Origin: an uncultured Verrucomicrobia subdivision 3 bacterium
Lineage (GTDB): Bacteria > Verrucomicrobiota > Verrucomicrobiae > Limisphaerales > CAMLLE01
DNA length: 6,264 nt
NCBI GenBank assembly: GCA_946480555.1
Contig: CAMLLE010000200.1
Coordinates: forward strand, 1-6,264
Direction of reading: 5' to 3'
Position 1 is the first letter of the stretch, and each line of letters opens with the position of its first letter. Positions 1-6,264 of this stretch are shown piece by piece. The notes under the pieces are model-generated. The model worked only from the letters and a program-made list of their open reading frames with translations. It was not told the origin of the DNA and made no database searches. Both the position numbers and the translations under genes were made by a program.

Positions 1-711
1 AACGCGCTTTATCACCGCGTGCTCCGAGTTTCCCCGGCGACATTCAACGACCCTCATCGCGATCGTTACGTGCAGAGCAAGGGTCATTGTGTGGAAGCTC
101 TCTATGCCGTTCTCGCCGATCGAGGCTTCTTTCCAGAGGCTGATCTGGAAACCGTCTGCCATTATCAATCGCATTACGTCGGCCATCCCACGCGGCACAT
201 TCGCGGCGTGGAGATGAACACCGGCGCGCTGGGACACGGATTGCCCATCTCCATCGGCATGGCTCTGGCAGCGAAGATGGACAACGCGCCGTACCGGGTT
301 TTCACATTGCTGGGAGATGGCGAACTCGCCGAAGGTTCAAACTGGGAAGCCGCCCTCGCCGCCGCGCATTACAAGCTCGACAACCTGGTTGCCATTCTCG
401 ATCACAACACGCTTCAAATCACCGGCCACACGCGCGACGTGATGTGCAACGAACCCTTGGAGGACAAGTGGCGCGCCTTCGGCTGGACCGTCCGTTGCGT
501 GAATGGCCACGACTATGCGGAACTGACTCGTGCCCTCACTTCTCAACCGGAAGACGGAAAACCGACGTTCATCGTGGCAAATACCGTGAAGGGGAAAGGA
601 GTGAGTTTCATGGAGAACGTTCCCAAATGGCATCACGGCGTTCCGACCGACGATGAACTGAAACAAGCGCTCGCTGAACTCGACGTGGCGGAAGCGAATT
701 TGAGGTCATGA
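1..711 (+). CDS. Transketolase, N-terminal (ThDP-binding) subunit, 5'-partial
   Basis: N-terminal half of a two-subunit transketolase, a cytosolic thiamine diphosphate enzyme that moves two-carbon ketol units between sugar phosphates. The frame is open to base 1 and its first residues, NALYHRVLRVSP, already align with family sequence, so the real start lies upstream; about 237 residues are visible and I estimate 35-45 are missing. Counting from the GTG at base 19: SKGH at 20-23, GHP at 55-57 (His of the active site), GVEMNTGALGHGLP at 63-76, and the ThDP/metal motif from GDGE at 99-102 to the Asn of LDHN at 127-130, followed by LQITG. KWRAFGW (150-156) and VKGKGVSFMEN (190-200) are typical of split transketolases. 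The reading frame ends soon after KWHHG, with no pyrimidine-binding domain; that half is encoded at 1264-2268. It overlaps the following acetyltransferase gene by 4 bp. Family assignment is firm; the sugar substrate is not determined. Confidence 0.95.
   Translation, partial: NALYHRVLRVSPATFNDPHRDRYVQSKGHCVEALYAVLADRGFFPEADLETVCHYQSHYVGHPTRHIRGVEMNTGALGHGLPISIGMALAAKMDNAPYRVFTLLGDGELAEGSNWEAALAAAHYKLDNLVAILDHNTLQITGHTRDVMCNEPLEDKWRAFGWTVRCVNGHDYAELTRALTSQPEDGKPTFIVANTVKGKGVSFMENVPKWHHGVPTDDELKQALAELDVAEANLRS
708..711 (+). promoter_or_regulatory. ATGA stop/start overlap (probable translational coupling)
   Basis: The TGA stop of the transketolase N-subunit (709-711) overlaps the ATG of the acetyltransferase (708-710). 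A GAGG lies at 702-705, only two bases before the ATG, closer than a usual Shine-Dalgarno. The overlap suggests termination-reinitiation, so the acetyltransferase would be made in proportion to the transketolase subunit. The overlap is seen directly; coupling is inferred. Confidence 0.5.
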
Positions 712-1253
712 GAGAATCGGCCTCAGATCAGTTCACGGTCGTTCGCTGCCAGCAGAAGCGTCACGCGGCTGCAATCCTGGCAATCTTCAACGACGCCATT
801 CTGAACTCCACGGCCCTCTACGACTACAAACCGCGAACGATTGAAATGATGACTGACTGGTTTGAGGCGAAGTCGAAGGGGAACTTCCCCGTGATCGGGA
901 TCGAAAATGACGCGGGCGAACTAATGGGATTCGGAAGCTACGGGATGTTCCGCACGTGGCCGGCGTACAAGTATTCAATTGAACACTCAGTTTATGTGGA
1001 TGCCCGGTTTCGCGGACGCGGAATCGGGAAGCAGCTGCTCAAGGAGATCGTCGCTGCTGCGCAGCAACAGGATTATCATTGTCTCGTGGGCGGCATCGAC
1101 ACGACCAACGCCGTGAGTATTCGCCTGCACGAAAGTCTGGGGTTTGTCCATTGCGGCACCATCCGCCATGCCGGTTTCAAATTCGGCCAATGGCTTGACC
1201 TCGCCTTTTATCAATTGATTCTGAACACGCCTTCGACCCCAACGGACGGATAG
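708..1253 (+). CDS. GNAT N-acetyltransferase (phosphinothricin / L-amino-acid N-acetyltransferase type)
   Basis: A 181-residue cytosolic acetyl-CoA-dependent N-acetyltransferase. The GNAT fold is visible from VVRCQQKRHAAAILAIFN (11-28, strand 1/helix 1). SIEHSVYV (90-97) is the strand that carries the acidic residue in the PAT/MddA (YncA) branch. The acetyl-CoA pyrophosphate loop RGRGIG (102-107) fits RxxGxG, and NAVSIRLHESLGF (134-146) is the C-terminal motif-B region. ILNSTALYDYKPRT (31-44) and FRTWPAYKYS (81-90) also match this branch. Relatives acetylate the amine of phosphinothricin, methionine sulfoximine/sulfone or other L-amino acids; the real substrate here is unknown. Length is normal for the family. 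The ATG at 708 is favoured because it gives the 4-bp overlap and leaves only a short leader before the fold. It sits between two subunits of one enzyme, with 10 bp to the next gene, so it is probably co-transcribed. An unrelated passenger function is possible. Confidence 0.88.
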   Translation: MRESASDQFTVVRCQQKRHAAAILAIFNDAILNSTALYDYKPRTIEMMTDWFEAKSKGNFPVIGIENDAGELMGFGSYGMFRTWPAYKYSIEHSVYVDARFRGRGIGKQLLKEIVAAAQQQDYHCLVGGIDTTNAVSIRLHESLGFVHCGTIRHAGFKFGQWLDLAFYQLILNTPSTPTDG

Positions 1254-1263
1254 ACCCGTATTC

Positions 1264-2268
1264 ATGAGCGCCCCCGCCCCATCGATGTTCACGCCCGCGG
1301 CCAGAGCAATGGCTGAGAAGCTCGGTCTAAAAATGGGACGCGCCAACCTCGACGAGTTCGCCGCTACATTGGAGGAACTTGCACGCGCCAATCCGAACAT
1401 CATCGCCGTGACCAGCGATTCGCGCGGCTCCGGCAAACTTGCGCCGTTCGGCAAAGCCCTGCCCAGGCAGATCGTTGAAGTCGGCATTGCTGAGCAAAAC
1501 CTGGTCGGCATCACCGCTGGACTCGCCGCCTGCGGAAAGAAATCGTTTGGCGTTTCACCCAGCTGCTTCCTGACGGCGCGCGCGCTGGAACAAATCAAGA
1601 ACGACATTTGCTATTCCAATGTTCCGGCGGTTCTCATCGGGATCAGCTCCGGTGTCAGCTACGGCGCGCTCGGCACCACGCATCATTCGCTCCACGATCT
1701 CGCCGTGCTGCGCGCGATCAACAACCTGACGATCATCGTTCCCGCCGATAATTTCGAATCGCGTGAAGCGATCCGGTTCGCCGCAAAAGCCACGAAGCCG
1801 GTCTTCGTGCGATTCGGAAAAGCAGCGATGCACCATTTGCATTCACCGGGCACGCAGTTCGAAGCCGGACGTTCCATTACCCTGCGCGATGGGAACGATG
1901 TGGCATTCATCGCCACCGGCGAAACCGTCGTGCATGCTCTGCTGGCCGCGGGACACCTGACGGAACGAGGCATGCAGTCGCGAGTCATCTCAATGCCTAC
2001 CATCAAGCCGCTCGATTCAGCGGCCATTCTCAAGGCCGGTCGTGATTGCCGCGCCATTGTGACGGTTGAGGAACACATGGTTCACGGCGGGCTGGGAGAA
2101 GCCTGCGCGGGAGTCTTGATGCAGGCCGGCATCAGCAAACCGTTCCGGATCGTCGGCATTCCCGATGAGGAAACCGTGCCAGGCGCCCAGGCCGATATTT
2201 TCCGCCATTACGGAATCAGCATGGAAGGATTGAGCCACACTGCCGCGAAGCTCTTAAGCCGGGGCTGA
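1264..2268 (+). CDS. Transketolase, C-terminal subunit
   Basis: A 334-residue protein with the pyrimidine-binding domain followed by the transketolase C-terminal domain, partner of the N-subunit at 1-711. Key features: SDSRGSGKLAPF (51-62); VGIAEQN (73-79), whose Glu77 is the conserved Glu that activates the ThDP aminopyrimidine; SSGVSYGALGTTHHSLHD (128-145), with the active-site His region; and LTIIVPADNFESREA (155-169). TKPVFVRFGK (177-186) ends the pyrimidine domain. From about residue 205 comes the C-terminal domain, with VAFIATGE (213-220), PTIKPLD (245-251) and VTVEEHMVHGGLGEA (266-280). The form SYGALGTTHH differs from the GEDGATHQ form of many housekeeping split transketolases, suggesting a distinct subfamily. 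The start is uncertain: no Shine-Dalgarno is visible before the ATG at 1264, and in-frame ATGs at 1285 and 1309 would remove an Ala/Pro-rich leader. Separated by 10 bp from the acetyltransferase gene. Function as half of a transketolase is firm; substrate is open. Confidence 0.94.
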   Translation: MSAPAPSMFTPAARAMAEKLGLKMGRANLDEFAATLEELARANPNIIAVTSDSRGSGKLAPFGKALPRQIVEVGIAEQNLVGITAGLAACGKKSFGVSPSCFLTARALEQIKNDICYSNVPAVLIGISSGVSYGALGTTHHSLHDLAVLRAINNLTIIVPADNFESREAIRFAAKATKPVFVRFGKAAMHHLHSPGTQFEAGRSITLRDGNDVAFIATGETVVHALLAAGHLTERGMQSRVISMPTIKPLDSAAILKAGRDCRAIVTVEEHMVHGGLGEACAGVLMQAGISKPFRIVGIPDEETVPGAQADIFRHYGISMEGLSHTAAKLLSRG

Positions 2269-2279
2269 ACTCTGCCCCG
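2260..2279 (+). other. Short GC hairpin over the transketolase stop codon
   Basis: CGGGGC (2260-2265) and GCCCCG (2274-2279) form a perfect 6-bp stem with an 8-base loop that begins with the TGA stop at 2266-2268. No T-run follows, so it does not look like an intrinsic terminator. It could slow RNA decay or tune translation between the transketolase and kinase genes, or be chance in GC-rich DNA. Confidence 0.35.
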
Positions 2280-2301
2280 CAACTCTCGATTGAACCTTGC
2301 G

Positions 2302-3780
2302 ATGAACCTCATTCTCTCCATCGACCAAAGCACTTCCGCCACCAAAGCCGTTCTCTTCGACGTCCGCGGCAAGGTACTGGACAAGGCTTCGCGGAATCAT
2401 CGGCAGATTTATCCGCGCCCCGGCTGGGTGGAACATGACGCCGAAGAAATCTGGCAAAACGTGCTGGGAGTGATCCGCGAGATTGCGCGCCGAAACCAGA
2501 AGCACCTGGCAAAGCTCGCAGCCCTAAGCCTCACCAACCAGCGCGAAACTGTTCTCGCGTTCGACCGAAAAACCGGGAAGTCGCTGCACCACGCGCTAGT
2601 CTGGCAGGATCGCCGCGGCGATGCGCTTTGCGCAAAGCTGGCCAAGCATGGCCACGGCCCGACAGTGCTGCGCAAAACCGGGCTCAAGATCGACACCTAC
2701 TTCTCAGCTTCCAAGGTGCGGTGGTTGATTGAAAACCAGCCGGCTGTCGCCACCTCGCTGAAACGCGGCACAGCCGTGGTCGGCACCATTGACACGTACC
2801 TCATTCACCGGCTTACGGGCGGCAAGGTGTTCGCCACCGATTTCACCAACGCAAGCCGCACATTGCTTTTCGACATCGGCAGGCTTCGCTGGGATTCCGA
2901 TCTGTGCCGGCTGTTCAAAGTCCCGATTGCCGCGTTGCCCGAAGTTCGCGAAAGCGCCGCGCACTTCGGCGAGACCGACGCTGGCGGCATTCTTCCCAAG
3001 CGCATTCCCATCGTCGGCGTCATGGGAGATTCGCAGGCATCTTTGTTCGCGCAGCGCTGCTACGAACCCGGGACCGCCAAGGCGACCTTCGGCACCGGCA
3101 CCAGCGTTATGCTCAACATCGGTGAGAAGATGCGAATCGCGGAACGCGGCGCTGTGACCGCCCTGGCGTGGGTCTGGCGCGACAAACCCACCTACGCATT
3201 CGAAGGCTTGATCAACTTCTCGGCCGCGACCATCGAGTGGCTTCGAAATCAGCTCGGCCTGATTCGAAACGCCGATGAAGCTGAAACGCTGGCCCGCCGG
3301 GTGAAGGACAACGGCGGCGTCTTTCTGGTGCCGGCATTCGCGGGCTTGAGCGCGCCGTATTGGTCATCCGATGCACGGGCGGCAATCATCGGCATGACCG
3401 CTTACACCGAACGCGCGCATGTTGCCCGCGCTGCGCTGGAATCCATCGCGTATCAGCTTCGCGATGTGCTCGAAATGATGCGCGCGGATTCTGGCGTTCA
3501 ACTTCGCGCGCTGCATGCCGATGGCGGGCCCACGCGCAACCGGTTCCTGATGCAATTCACCGCGGACATGACCCGCGCCGCGCTGAAAGTGTCCGAAGTG
3601 ACAGAGGCGTCTGCCTGGGGCGCAGCCATGAACGGCTGGCTCGGTCTCGGTGTGTATGAATCGATGGCTCAACTGGCCGGAATCTCACGGCAGACCAGAC
3701 TGTTCGCACCGAAAATGAGATCAGCCGCAGCAAACCGACTTCACACCGACTGGCTTGCCGCGGTGAAACGCGTGCTGTGA
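2302..3780 (+). CDS. FGGY-family carbohydrate kinase, glycerol kinase (GlpK)-like, substrate uncertain
   Basis: ATP-dependent sugar/polyol kinase of 492 residues, normal for the family. I chose the ATG at 2302, which gives MNLILSIDQSTSATKA, rather than the in-frame TTG at 2290, which only adds MNLA. Domain 1: phosphate loop IDQSTSATKAVLFD (7-20), PGWVEHD (40-46), NQRET (79-83), VWQDRR (100-105), and YFSASKVRWLIEN (133-145), which fits FGGY signature 1. VMGDSQASLFAQ (240-251) holds the catalytic-base Asp243. Domain 2: FGTGTS (263-268), FEG (300-302), VPAFAGLSAPYW (343-354), FGGY signature 2 at 360-380, and DGG (407-409). By recalled comparison with E. coli GlpK, Arg81, Glu82, Trp101, Tyr133 and Asp243 of the glycerol pocket are kept. 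The Gln after the catalytic Asp is Ser244 and the pocket Phe is Ser268. The fructose-1,6-bisphosphate loop GGKGGTR reads GGILPKR. Glycerol is therefore possible, but a ketose such as D-apulose or a tetrulose is a fair alternative given the transketolase next door. Last visible gene of the cluster, 33 bp after the transketolase. Confidence 0.93.
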   Translation: MNLILSIDQSTSATKAVLFDVRGKVLDKASRNHRQIYPRPGWVEHDAEEIWQNVLGVIREIARRNQKHLAKLAALSLTNQRETVLAFDRKTGKSLHHALVWQDRRGDALCAKLAKHGHGPTVLRKTGLKIDTYFSASKVRWLIENQPAVATSLKRGTAVVGTIDTYLIHRLTGGKVFATDFTNASRTLLFDIGRLRWDSDLCRLFKVPIAALPEVRESAAHFGETDAGGILPKRIPIVGVMGDSQASLFAQRCYEPGTAKATFGTGTSVMLNIGEKMRIAERGAVTALAWVWRDKPTYAFEGLINFSAATIEWLRNQLGLIRNADEAETLARRVKDNGGVFLVPAFAGLSAPYWSSDARAAIIGMTAYTERAHVARAALESIAYQLRDVLEMMRADSGVQLRALHADGGPTRNRFLMQFTADMTRAALKVSEVTEASAWGAAMNGWLGLGVYESMAQLAGISRQTRLFAPKMRSAAANRLHTDWLAAVKRVL

Positions 3781-3945
3781 TTCGGCGCTTGATTATCGAT
3801 CGCCAACAAGGCCCCGGTTCAACAGTGACGTCCGTTTCATGCGGAAAAATGGCTGCTCGGGTGACGAACAAATGTGAGTCCGCCTTCCATCACCTTGATG
3901 ACGGATCGCCTTTTATCATTTGAGATGCCCTTGCGTTTCGGCGGA
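3781..3945. other. Convergent intergenic region, no gene seen
   Basis: 165 bp between the stop of the rightward kinase and the stop of the leftward RND pump. I see no plausible coding region, tRNA or strong hairpin-plus-T-run terminator on either strand. It holds a short imperfect repeat (CGCCTT..ATCA at 3881-3892 and 3907-3918), an AAAAA at 3845-3849, and the weak hairpin annotated separately. Because the flanking genes converge, no promoter for either is expected here. Confidence 0.7.
3879..3914 (+). terminator. Weak candidate terminator for the rightward cluster
   Basis: An imperfect hairpin: TCCG (3879-3882) pairs with CGGA (3902-3905), then a 5-by-1 internal loop, then CATCA (3888-3892) pairs with TGATG (3896-3900) around a 3-base loop. 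TTTT follows at 3911-3914, five bases after the stem, and more T's come at 3919-3921. The inner stem is AT-containing and the T-run short, so this would be a poor intrinsic terminator. It is listed because its position, about 100 bp past the kinase stop, is right. Confidence 0.2.
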
Positions 3946-6264
3946 TCAACTGAGTTTTGCGTGTCGCTGCGTTTTCCGATTGCAGGTCATGAAATACAGC
4001 ACGGGCACTGCCATGCGGCTGATCAGTAGCGAGGCGATTTCTCCCGCCATGAGCGAGATGGCCAGACCCTGAAAAATGGGGTCAGCCAAAATCACACTGG
4101 CGCCAACCACGACAGCCAGCGCGGTCAAGAGCATGGGACGAAATCGCACCGCGCCTGCGTCCACCACGGCTTCAGCCAGCGGCATTCCCTCACGCAATCG
4201 CTGTTCGATGAAGTCCACCAGGATGATCGAGTTTCGGACCACGATTCCGGCGCCAGCCATGAAGCCAATCATGGATGTTGCGGTAAAGAACGCACCCAAA
4301 GCACCGTGCGCGGGCATGATGCCCACCAGTGAAAACGGGATTGCCATCATGACAATCAATGGCGTCACGAATGAGCGAAACCAGCCGACCATCAGGATGA
4401 AAATCAACACCAGGCACGCGGCGAAGGCTGTGCCAAGATCTCGAAACACTTCGATGGTGATATGCCACTCGCCATCCCATTTCATCGAAGGCGCATGATC
4501 AGTGAATGGCTGTGAGGCGTTGTGGATTCTGAGCTGCGCTCCGGTTCCGCCGACTTCGCGTGTGTCGAGCGCCTGCAACGCCTTGTTCATCGTGAGAATC
4601 GCATAGACCGGGCTTTCCACCACGCCGGCCACGTCACCAATGACGTAAGTGACCGGCATCAGATTCTTGTGATAGATGCTTTTCTCCACCGTCGCTTGCT
4701 CAACCTTTACCAGTTCCCGCAGAGGAACAAGCGGGGACGTGGGACTCGTAGTGGAACGGATGCGCAGGGCCAGCAGTTCCTCAGGAGTCGTTCGACTGGC
4801 TCGCGGCAGCTGCAATCTGATATCCACGTCTTCCTTCTCGCGTGGCACGTGCAACAAGTCCACGGGCAACCCTCCAACAGCCAGCCGCAGCGTTTCGGAA
4901 ATGGTTTCGGCACTGATGCCGTTCAGAGCGGCCTTCTCCTTATCGATGACGAAGCGTGTGCGAGGCTGATCAGACTCGATATACCAGTCCGTGTCCACCA
5001 CGCCGGGAGTGCTTTTGAATATGGCGATGACCTTGCGCGCCAGTCTCAGGCGGCTTTCCTCGCTCGGTCCGTAGATTTCAGCCACGAGAGTTTGCAGCAC
5101 GGGTGGCCCGGGCGGAACTTCGGCAACCGCGACGCGAGCATCATACCGGGCGGCGATCTCCGCGACGCGCGGGCGGATCCGCTTGGCAATGTCATGGCTC
5201 TGGGCCTGCCGGTCACTTTTTGGAACGAGGTTAACCTGAATGTCTGCGACGTTGGCACCGCGCCGCATGAAGTAGTGGCGCACGAGTCCGTTGAAGTTGA
5301 AGGGCGAGGCGACACCCGCGTAGATCTGATAATCGGTCACCTCGGGTTCGACGCGCACCGCCGCCGCAATCTCACGCGCCGCCTGGGTCGTGTTTTCCAA
5401 CGCACTCCCTTCGGGCATGTTCAGGATGATCTGGAACTCGCTCTTGTTGTCGAAGGGCAGCATTTTCACCTTCACCCAGCCGATGCCCATGAGAGCCATT
5501 GCCGCGAGCAGAAGAATCACGACCCCGGCGAGAAAAGCCGTTCGCCATTTCGCATTCTGAATCAGCGGGTTCATCAGCCGGCGGTACAACCTCGTGAAGA
5601 AGTCTTCCGGATGCTCTGAGTGCAGGTGTGGTTTGCCATCATGCGCGGCTCCGCCTGTCGCCATGGTCAGCGCAGAATATTTTCGTCCCCACCGCAGGAC
5701 GCGGATGCTGGCCCACGGCGTAACCACGAAGGCGATGGCCAGGGAAAAGAACATCGCCGCGCTGGAACCGATGGGAATCGGACGCATATACGGCCCCATC
5801 AATCCGCCGACGAAGGCCATCGGCAGCACGGCGGCAATCACGGCGAAGGTTGCCAGAATCGTCGGATTGCCCACTTCGTTCACAGCCTCGACGGCGATCG
5901 CTGACCAACTCCGGCCTTTGTTAAACGGAAGATGGAAATGCCGCACGATGTTCTCCACAACGACGATCGCGTCATCCACGAGAATGCCGATCGAGAAGAT
6001 CAGCGCGAACAGCGTGATGCGATTGAGCGTGTAACCATGAAGATAAAAAACCAGGAGCGTGAGCGCGAGTGTGGACGGAATTGCGATGGCTACGATACCC
6101 GACTCGCGCCAGCCCAGCGCGAGAAGAATCAGGATCGAAACGCCAATCACGGCGATCCCCATGTGCAGCAACAGTTCGTTGGACTTCTCCGCGGCCGTCT
6201 CGCCGTAATGACGAGTGATGGACACTTCCATGTCATTGGGAATGATCCTGCCCCGGAGCGCGTC
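3946..6264 (-). CDS. RND-superfamily efflux permease (AcrB/HAE1-like), N-terminus missing
   Basis: Inner-membrane proton-driven export pump subunit. The frame stays open to the right edge: [11 protein letters not shown] precedes the Met codon at 6229-6231, which is therefore internal. About 772 residues are visible of a family length near 1,050; TM1 and the first periplasmic domain are missing. Numbering from that Met: TM2 about 22-40, TM3 about 44-64, TM4 about 72-93 with [14 protein letters not shown] (82-95) holding the paired proton-relay Asp86-Asp87, TM5 and TM6 about 123-175. A cytoplasmic linker (181-228) contains four His. TM7 is about 230-252, with LPFDNKSEF (258-266) at the start of the second periplasmic domain, which runs to about 600. 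TM8-TM12 follow at about 600-747. [13 protein letters not shown] (662-674) puts Arg666 where AcrB has its TM10 Lys. Asp-Asp in TM4 favours the HAE1-like over the heavy-metal (CzcA) type. A membrane-fusion protein and outer-membrane channel would be expected nearby, probably past the edge. Exported substrate unknown. Confidence 0.93.
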   Translation of the reverse strand, partial: DALRGRIIPNDMEVSITRHYGETAAEKSNELLLHMGIAVIGVSILILLALGWRESGIVAIAIPSTLALTLLVFYLHGYTLNRITLFALIFSIGILVDDAIVVVENIVRHFHLPFNKGRSWSAIAVEAVNEVGNPTILATFAVIAAVLPMAFVGGLMGPYMRPIPIGSSAAMFFSLAIAFVVTPWASIRVLRWGRKYSALTMATGGAAHDGKPHLHSEHPEDFFTRLYRRLMNPLIQNAKWRTAFLAGVVILLLAAMALMGIGWVKVKMLPFDNKSEFQIILNMPEGSALENTTQAAREIAAAVRVEPEVTDYQIYAGVASPFNFNGLVRHYFMRRGANVADIQVNLVPKSDRQAQSHDIAKRIRPRVAEIAARYDARVAVAEVPPGPPVLQTLVAEIYGPSEESRLRLARKVIAIFKSTPGVVDTDWYIESDQPRTRFVIDKEKAALNGISAETISETLRLAVGGLPVDLLHVPREKEDVDIRLQLPRASRTTPEELLALRIRSTTSPTSPLVPLRELVKVEQATVEKSIYHKNLMPVTYVIGDVAGVVESPVYAILTMNKALQALDTREVGGTGAQLRIHNASQPFTDHAPSMKWDGEWHITIEVFRDLGTAFAACLVLIFILMVGWFRSFVTPLIVMMAIPFSLVGIMPAHGALGAFFTATSMIGFMAGAGIVVRNSIILVDFIEQRLREGMPLAEAVVDAGAVRFRPMLLTALAVVVGASVILADPIFQGLAISLMAGEIASLLISRMAVPVLYFMTCNRKTQRHAKLS

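Noticed and set aside
19..21. GTG at 19 as the start of the transketolase N-subunit
   Set aside because: The six codons before it (NALYHR) continue family similarity, and the protein would lack the conserved N-terminal part, so the gene starts before the window.
987..1607. A 206-codon frame on the - strand
   Set aside because: It runs antisense across the end of the GNAT gene and into the transketolase C-subunit, both clearly coding; no family features were seen in its product.
1..2268. Sulfoquinovose (sulfo-transketolase) pathway
   Set aside because: It also uses a two-subunit transketolase, but no sulfoquinovosidase, isomerase or sulfo-sugar gene is in the window, and a GlpK-like kinase is not a known part of it.
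2290..2292. TTG at 2290 as the kinase start
   Set aside because: It adds only MNLA before a normal FGGY N-terminus beginning at the ATG at 2302; no ribosome-binding site supports the TTG.
3904..3947. GATCGCC (3904-3910) pairing with GGCGGATC (3940-3947)
   Set aside because: It needs a bulged G and a 29-base loop, runs into the RND stop codon and lacks a T-run on either strand, so it is not a credible terminator.
4522..5619. A long open frame on the + strand (365 codons)
   Set aside because: It lies wholly antisense to the RND permease, which has clear family motifs across the same bases. The translation has no recognisable domain and looks like a GC-rich shadow frame.
6229..6231. ATG at 6231 (- strand) as the RND pump start
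   Set aside because: The frame is open upstream to the window edge, and a start here would remove TM1 and the first periplasmic domain.
1..6264. CRISPR arrays, tRNA/rRNA genes, insertion sequences or phage genes
   Set aside because: No regularly spaced repeats, cloverleaf-like sequence, transposase motifs or phage proteins were seen on either strand.

Overview
The window is about 6.3 kb of gene-dense, GC-rich bacterial DNA (GC judged by eye, not counted). It holds four rightward genes, apparently one transcription unit, facing one leftward gene that runs off the right edge. The RND pump points to a Gram-negative (diderm) host. Genes are tightly packed, starts lack clear Shine-Dalgarno sequences and transketolase is split. 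This would fit groups such as Verrucomicrobiota, Planctomycetota or Acidobacteriota, but there is no rRNA or marker gene here, so the placement is a weak inference.

Left part (1-3780, + strand): the 3' part of a transketolase N-terminal (thiamine diphosphate-binding) subunit; a GNAT N-acetyltransferase of the phosphinothricin/L-amino-acid acetyltransferase type, overlapping it by 4 bp; the transketolase C-terminal subunit; and an FGGY carbohydrate kinase closest in sequence to glycerol kinase. The two transketolase halves should assemble into one enzyme, and the kinase could either make its sugar-phosphate substrate or feed triose phosphate. The kinase keeps the catalytic Asp and most of the GlpK signature. 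At two positions that contact glycerol in E. coli GlpK (Gln and Phe) it has Ser, and it lacks the fructose-1,6-bisphosphate-binding loop motif. It may therefore phosphorylate something other than glycerol, such as a ketose. Kinase plus two-subunit transketolase recalls the D-apulose kinase/apulose-4-phosphate transketolase arrangement of D-apiose catabolism. That parallel is a hypothesis, not an identification.

Middle (3781-3945): a 165-bp convergent intergenic gap with no supportable gene and only a weak candidate terminator.

Right part (3946-6264, - strand): the C-terminal two thirds or so of an RND-superfamily efflux permease (AcrB/HAE1-like). It carries the paired Asp residues of TM4 and an unusual His-rich cytoplasmic linker between TM6 and TM7. 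Its N-terminus, and probably its membrane-fusion and outer-membrane partners, lie beyond the right edge.

Nothing here is clearly a new defence or mobile system. The item most worth following is the transketolase/GNAT/kinase cluster and its unassigned substrate.
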